From assembly GCA_035578175.1 (NCBI GenBank), contig JAQMRL010000006.1:63094501-63158500 (forward strand): a DNA stretch of 64,000 nucleotides. Direction: 5' to 3'. This stretch comes from Catonia carolina. Taxonomy: Eukaryota > Arthropoda > Insecta > Hemiptera > Achilidae. Of this stretch, positions 59,415 through 64,000 are shown piece by piece. The first letter of the stretch is position 1; each line of letters opens with the position of its first letter. The notes beneath the pieces were generated by a model. That model saw only the letters and a program-made list of their open reading frames with translations. It had not been told where the DNA came from and made no database searches. Made by a program: the position numbers and the translations under genes.

Positions 59415-59760
59415 ATTGCTGTTATAGTACTAAGTTTTGTCCAGGAAAGTATTCTTCCTCATTTTCTTTCCAGCTTTTTTCTTCCCATTTGTGAGTATAA
59501 GCTTTCTCTAGTTTTCTTAATTTTTCCTGGTCTGCTTCTCTTACTCGCGTTTCACTTGCACTGTATTTGATTTCAGCAATCCATTTCTGTTGCCTTCTAC
59601 CTCTCTCTCTTTTACCCCTAACCATGGACATTACTACTATTCTATACTACTATTCTATGTTTTATCCATTAGTCTGGTGCTGTATCCAGCAAATCTCAAT
59701 TTCAGTGTTGTCATTCGTTTCCTTCTGTTTTTGATCTGACCCGAGCGTTAGTTTTCAATC
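59415..59760 (-). pseudogene. LINE C-terminal fragment
   Basis: Minus strand: RRKRMTTLKLRFAGYSTRLM, then SMVRGKRERGRRQQKWIAEI and KLRKLEKAYTHKWEE. The G-R-R-x-x-K-W motif is typical of LINE tails. Boundaries uncertain. Confidence 0.5.
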
Positions 59761-59849
59761 TCTAATTGAGATGTTTAATATTTGTCTTTCCATTGGGTTT
59801 TCACTTACATACCCGTGATATTCTGGGTTGCGGTCTTACAATCGATATA

Positions 59850-60537
59850 CTGGGTGATTCAAAACTATATGGCAATCTCTTGGGATCTCATTCTGTAGCT
59901 AAAAATAAGGAAAAAAGTTCATATAAACATATGCCTGAAAACGCTTAGTTAGTGAGCTACAGCTAGTGAAAAATTTCACCTAGAACTCTGTACCCTCGGT
60001 GAAGTAAGGCCGTATAAAAATGTTAAAGGTAGTTAAAAAGATACAAATACGATTGTTTCTTATGTTTTTTAATCTGAAAAATTGAATAAAATTGGTTCCA
60101 GAGCTGCAAATGCAATACTTTCAGAGATATCTTACATAAAACACAAGAATTGGTGCAAAGAAAAAACACCTTTATTTACCATTTATGGAAGTAGTTTAAC
60201 GTTAAACACAAAAATGTTATTTCTTTGCACCAATTCTTGTGTTTTATGTAAGATATCTCTGAAAGTATTGCATTTACAGCTCAGGAACCAATTTTATTCA
60301 ATTTTTCAGATTAAAAAACATAAGAATTAATCGTATTTGTATCTTTGTAACTACCTTTAACATTTTTATACGGCCTTACTTCACCGAGGGTACAGAGTTC
60401 TAGGTGAAATTTTTCGCTAGCAGTAACTCGCTAACTAAGCGTTTTCAGGTATATGTTTATATGAACTTTTTTTCTTATTTTTAGCTATAGAATTAGATCC
60501 CAAGAGATTGCCGTATAGTTTTGAATCACCCGGTATA
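59850..60537. mobile_element. Foldback element with GGGTGATTCA ends, second type
   Basis: tgggtgattcaaaactatat / atatagttttgaatcaccc-type ends; arms of about 320 bases pair nearly throughout (cacaagaattggtgcaaaga / tctttgcaccaattcttgtg; ctgtaccctcggtgaagtaa / ttacttcaccgagggtacag). Short loop with aagtagtttaacgtt. Ends recall 32402-33238 but interiors differ. Confidence 0.88.
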
Positions 60538-60539
60538 AT

Positions 60540-60805
60540 GGATTTTGTTATAGGTGTCACCGCTTCTCCATCCCCAGTTTCTAATGTTTCCTATCTGAGG
60601 TTACATCCTCTTCTAAATTTCTAGCCGTCATGGCCTCATTCACGCCATCTCTCCAACTCCAACGTGGTTTTCATCTTCTCCTCAGTTCTGGAGGTATCCA
60701 TTCTAATATTTTTCGAGGCCATCCTCTTCACATGTCCAGATCACTTTAATTGTGGTTTTTAGATTCGTTTTTTAGCAATCAAAACCTCGCTAAAGTTCAA
60801 TCATA
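60540..60805 (-). pseudogene. LINE C-terminal fragment
   Basis: Minus strand: SGHVKRMASKNIRMDTSRTE, then LELERWREWGHDG-like with a stop. Matches the W-x-GHv-RM style tail; short, decayed. Confidence 0.5.
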
Positions 60806-61819
60806 TCTCAGCAGCCTCTATACAGCATTTAAATATAGTCTCTCTTTACATGTTACCAAACAGTGTTTTTTTTTTTTCTAAAAGTATGTGAGCCTTGGGA
60901 ATTTTATCAAGTTGACATTCACATGAATGTAAAAAAAATCAAATTTTCCAGTTTTAAATTTAAATTTTCCTTAAAACTGTAAATATGCAAGGCATTCAGT
61001 TATTCTTAGTAATCGTATGTCTTATATATATTCAATACTTCAAAATGTACATTAATATTATGTTCAATCTGTGGAATAGTGTGATTCTGGGTATAACTTG
61101 GCAAATTAAAGATGTTCTGCTCGTTCTTTGAAACAGCGATCATGTATTTTTAACTAGTATATTTTTTTGTTTTGCATTTTGTGACAGTCATTAGTCAATC
61201 TTGTAACTGACATTTCCGAAACTACTTGGATTAGTTCAATGCCATGAGAAATTACTGTGAACATTGCTATTTTTATTTTCTCATATTTACGTAGCATTTC
61301 TTATTCGACGGAATCGTCACTGTACTTTCTATGAAGTTGGTGTGGTTTCTGTTAAAATATTATTTGCGTTGTGAAAGATTGTGTTCCATGTATTATAATT
61401 TTTTGTGTGTTGTTATATTTATAGTTTGAAATACATTGTAAATGCAGAAATTTTTCAAAGTGATTTCATCTCTTGAAGATACTGGTCATGTGACTTGTTA
61501 TAACATCTTTAATTGTCGTACATTAAATGGTAAATTTTTTTTTTTTGAAAGTTTGTACAAGTTACTGACAGCTAAGGTTATGGAATGGTTTGTTTTAACT
61601 TGTGTATATTCCCTGATCTGTATTTGGGAATCGAAGCTTAGCCTTGTCACTTTTTTGTCTAATTTTTTAATCGTATGTTACAGAAATATAAAAGTATGGA
61701 TGTAAAATATGTTCTTGTTCAGTTTTTTTGATGAGAGAAGTGTTCCTTTGATGGCTCGGTTTTAATTCCAATAATTTTTCATGCAGATGTTTTTGTATAA
61801 ACTCATTGTAGGAAAGGTA

Positions 61820-62080
61820 GATTTAAAAATCTGATGTGAAACACTCACACGACTTTCTCTTGCCAATGTAAATAGTGCCCATTATAACCTATGTTTAATC
61901 ATATGAAAACAGTGTAAAATGAAAAACGTACCCTAATTTGAATCATGAGTGAATGACGCAAAATAAAAAAACAACCTCTGTTTGACCAAAAACACAAAAA
62001 ATTAGTAATTACCTCTAAACTAGGCTTTGTAGAGAAAAATACTTAAAATAAAAGTTGTAGGGTTTTTAATTTCCTATAAC
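61820..62080 (-). repeat. Family B fragment
   Basis: gtgaaacactcacacgactt, atgagtgaatgacgcaaaat and ctaggctttgtagag. Continues at 62195-62260 after a family A insertion. Confidence 0.65.
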
Positions 62081-62089
62081 TTAGATTGA

Positions 62090-62192
62090 GGAAGGCAATG
62101 GTAAACCACCTCGCTCCTTGTTTTACTTAGTAAAACCTCTACAGGTTCAAACCAGCCTACAGGCTGATGACCTAAACAACAACAACAACAAC
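62090..62192 (+). repeat. Family A 3' end with (AAC)n tail
   Basis: gaggaaggcaatggtaaacc to ctgatgacctaaacaacaac, inserted in family B and leaving only the 3' 100 bases, as expected of a 5'-truncated retroposon. Confidence 0.75.
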
Positions 62193-62279
62193 TTAGATTA
62201 CATACACTTTCGTCGTAAAATGTGTACTAAGACCGCAATCTTTAAAAAATTCCATTTTTACCGAATTTTGATAGGAAAA

Positions 62280-62690
62280 AGAACAGAAAATTACTAATTG
62301 TCGCTACACTAAGCGTTGTAGAAAAAAGTCGATTCAAATTGCCATCTGTGAAGTTATTGTTGCTCGGTAGATTACAATGAAACAGAAAATCACTAATCGT
62401 CGGTAAACTAAGCGTTGTAGAAAAAAGTCGATTCAAATTGTCTATGTCATCTGCGAAGTTATTGTTGCTCGGTAGATTACAATGGAACAGAAAATTACTA
62501 ATTGTCGCTAAACTAAGCATTGTAGAAAAAAATTCAATTCAAATTGTCTTATCATATGCGAAGTTATTGTTGCTCGGTAGATTACTATGGAATAGATCAC
62601 TAATTGTTGCTAAACTAAGTTTAGAAAAAAGTCAGTTCAAATTGTCTATATCTTCTGCAAAAGTTATTGTTCCTCGGTAGATTACAGTAG
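62280..62690. repeat. Minisatellite, about 100-bp units
   Basis: Four units with aagttattgttgctcggtag, attacaatg, cactaat and gtagaaaaaagtcgattcaa, spaced 99-108 bases. The shadow frames 62242-62520 and 62438-62680 come from these units. Confidence 0.8.
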
Positions 62691-63373
62691 ACCGCAACGT
62701 TGAATGGTAATTACAGATTCACGCTTTTGCAAACTGCGAAACATTTTCTGTTAAGGATTGTAATCGTTAATAGCAGCTCTTTAAAACAAAAAGTACAAGA
62801 AACAGTTTATACATACATATCAAATATGTGAAACTTGAGGCAATTCTCCTTTGAAAAACATACAAGTTTGAGAGATTATTAATTTTTGTAATCTATTAAT
62901 TATTTAATAAATTTATTAAAATATGCAGTGGTGTTATAATCTGTCGTAAAACATAATTTATGGACGTGCGTGTATAGAATGAAATGTAAAATTATTAATA
63001 ATATAATCGTTCAACTTTTACAAATTTGTGTTTAGTTATTAAAAAAAAAACAGTTTTAAAATAAATATTAATTCTAAATTTAAAATGATCCTGTCTGTAA
63101 AAAAAAGTGTATGAGGGATTTTGAAATTGGCACGAACTTCACACTTATAATCATGTGTGACAACCTTTGGCTAATACTTAACACGTACTAAACTCACTTT
63201 TTTATTTTAATTTTTGTATAAGTACGCTTGTTATTTAATGAATGAAAGTTACAAAAACATATTTTTTTAGAGGGCTCTGGCCTCCGTGAAAGTTTTAAGG
63301 AGGATTGTGTGGTTGTCATGTTTATTAATACTGAGATCACGTAACATCTTAATTTTTAACTTCAATGTTCGGC

Positions 63374-63700
63374 GCAACCCACTTGGGTGGTCTAATGGTA
63401 AAGTTGTCATCAAAGTCAGCTGTTTACCGGTTGATATGTAGAGATGAAGGTTTCTGGTTCAAATCCTAGTAAAGGTAGTTAATTTTATGTGGATTTGACC
63501 ACGAGATGGTGGTTACCAATGTACTGTGATGGTTGGGGTTCAATAAATCATACTCTTTTGGGAATTGTCGGCCTGAGTCTGTACAAGAGTACACCTCACA
63601 TGTCACACATCATCCTTATCTCATTGGGGCTTGGGGTTCCTTATTGTTCTTAAATTGAACAGATTACAACAAAGACACATTAGGGTTAAAATTTAAAAAA
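63374..63700 (+). repeat. tRNA-derived SINE-1, copy 3
   Basis: cttgggtggtctaatggtaa (A box), ttctggttcaaatcctagta (B box), then gtgatggttggggttcaata and an A-rich tail. Confidence 0.8.
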
Positions 63701-64000
63701 AACAAAAGTTCTGCCCAGTAATTTTCCCATTTTATTGAAAGGGTTTGTTGGTTGCCCCAATATGAGTTTTGATTTTTTTTTCAGTGTAGTTATGTTAATT
63801 TCATTGACAACTTTTGGACTTTCCTGAACTCTTTCTTCGTGAATTTTAAAGTTTTGCTGCTGTTGTGTTTTTGAAAATTACATTGAATTTAGTTATTTTT
63901 GACGTAGTGTTAAACCATTCATTCACTAATCTCCAACATTGATTTTAGCATTCATTGCAAGCTCTTGTGTACTCTGTGAATTGTATTGTAAATTTTCCAG

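Larger units (their letters stand above)
43401..64000 (+). other. sgg: GSK3 intron 1 (incomplete)
   Basis: At least 20.6 kb with no segment encoding the glycine-rich loop or any other kinase motif in either strand. Stretches without a recognised repeat (43401-46020, 47220-49240, 49650-51000, 51750-53040, 53440-54290, 54650-56080, 56600-57250, 57870-58590, 60810-61820, 62690-63370, 63700-64000) are AT-rich and show nothing I can support. Repeats inside it are listed separately. Confidence 0.7.

Noticed and set aside
62242..62680. Leucine-rich small proteins on both strands
   Set aside because: They are translations of a minisatellite.
1..64000. CRISPR array, operon or prokaryotic insert
   Set aside because: No regularly spaced short repeats and all host genes have spliceosomal introns.
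43401..64000. Further GSK3 kinase exons
   Set aside because: No glycine-rich loop, HRD or DFG coding found in any frame; intron 1 extends past the edge.

Overview
The window is a piece of a large, AT-rich, transposon-laden animal genome, almost certainly an insect. Three host genes can be read with canonical GT-AG introns: the 3' part of an Rh-type ammonium transporter gene (+ strand, entering from the left edge, last exon ending at 11896), a complete nine-exon BRCA1 orthologue (- strand, start codon 42545, stop codon 15518, 1159 residues predicted), and the first coding exon of glycogen synthase kinase 3 / shaggy (+ strand, 43316-43400), whose first intron runs off the right edge. I do not assign a species.

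Layout. 1-12.0 kb: Rh transporter, exons at 1-53, 2250-2383 and 4581-4762, then two different phase-matched terminal exons (5900-6201 and 11733-11896) that look like alternative C-termini. Its introns hold SINEs, foldback MITEs, a nearly intact LINE and other LINE fragments. 12.0-15.5 kb: intergenic DNA with a tRNA-derived SINE, a perfect 90-bp tandem duplication and a LINE remnant. 15.5-42.5 kb: BRCA1 read right to left; RING in exons 1-2, long acidic disordered middle in exons 3-5, tandem BRCT in exons 6-9. Its introns hold mariner-type deletion derivatives, a LINE copy with an uninterrupted 634-codon reverse-transcriptase frame and a 9-bp target-site duplication, and two large foldback elements. 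42.5-43.3 kb: a 770-bp gap between the divergent BRCA1 and GSK3 start codons carrying E2F-, YY1- and CRE-like sites. 43.4-64 kb: GSK3 intron 1, with mariner, Helitron, SINE, foldback and satellite sequence but no further host exon that I can recognise.

How the genes work together: BRCA1 (DNA-repair E3 ligase and phosphopeptide scaffold) and GSK3 (Wnt/insulin pathway kinase) are head to head and probably share one promoter region. The Rh gene is independent of them and convergent with BRCA1. Most of the remaining bases are repeats. At least five Tc1/mariner insertions are visible, none encoding a complete transposase. Three LINE types are represented mainly by 3' fragments. Gene models are spliced by hand from phase and splice-site consistency; no alignment or transcript evidence was available.
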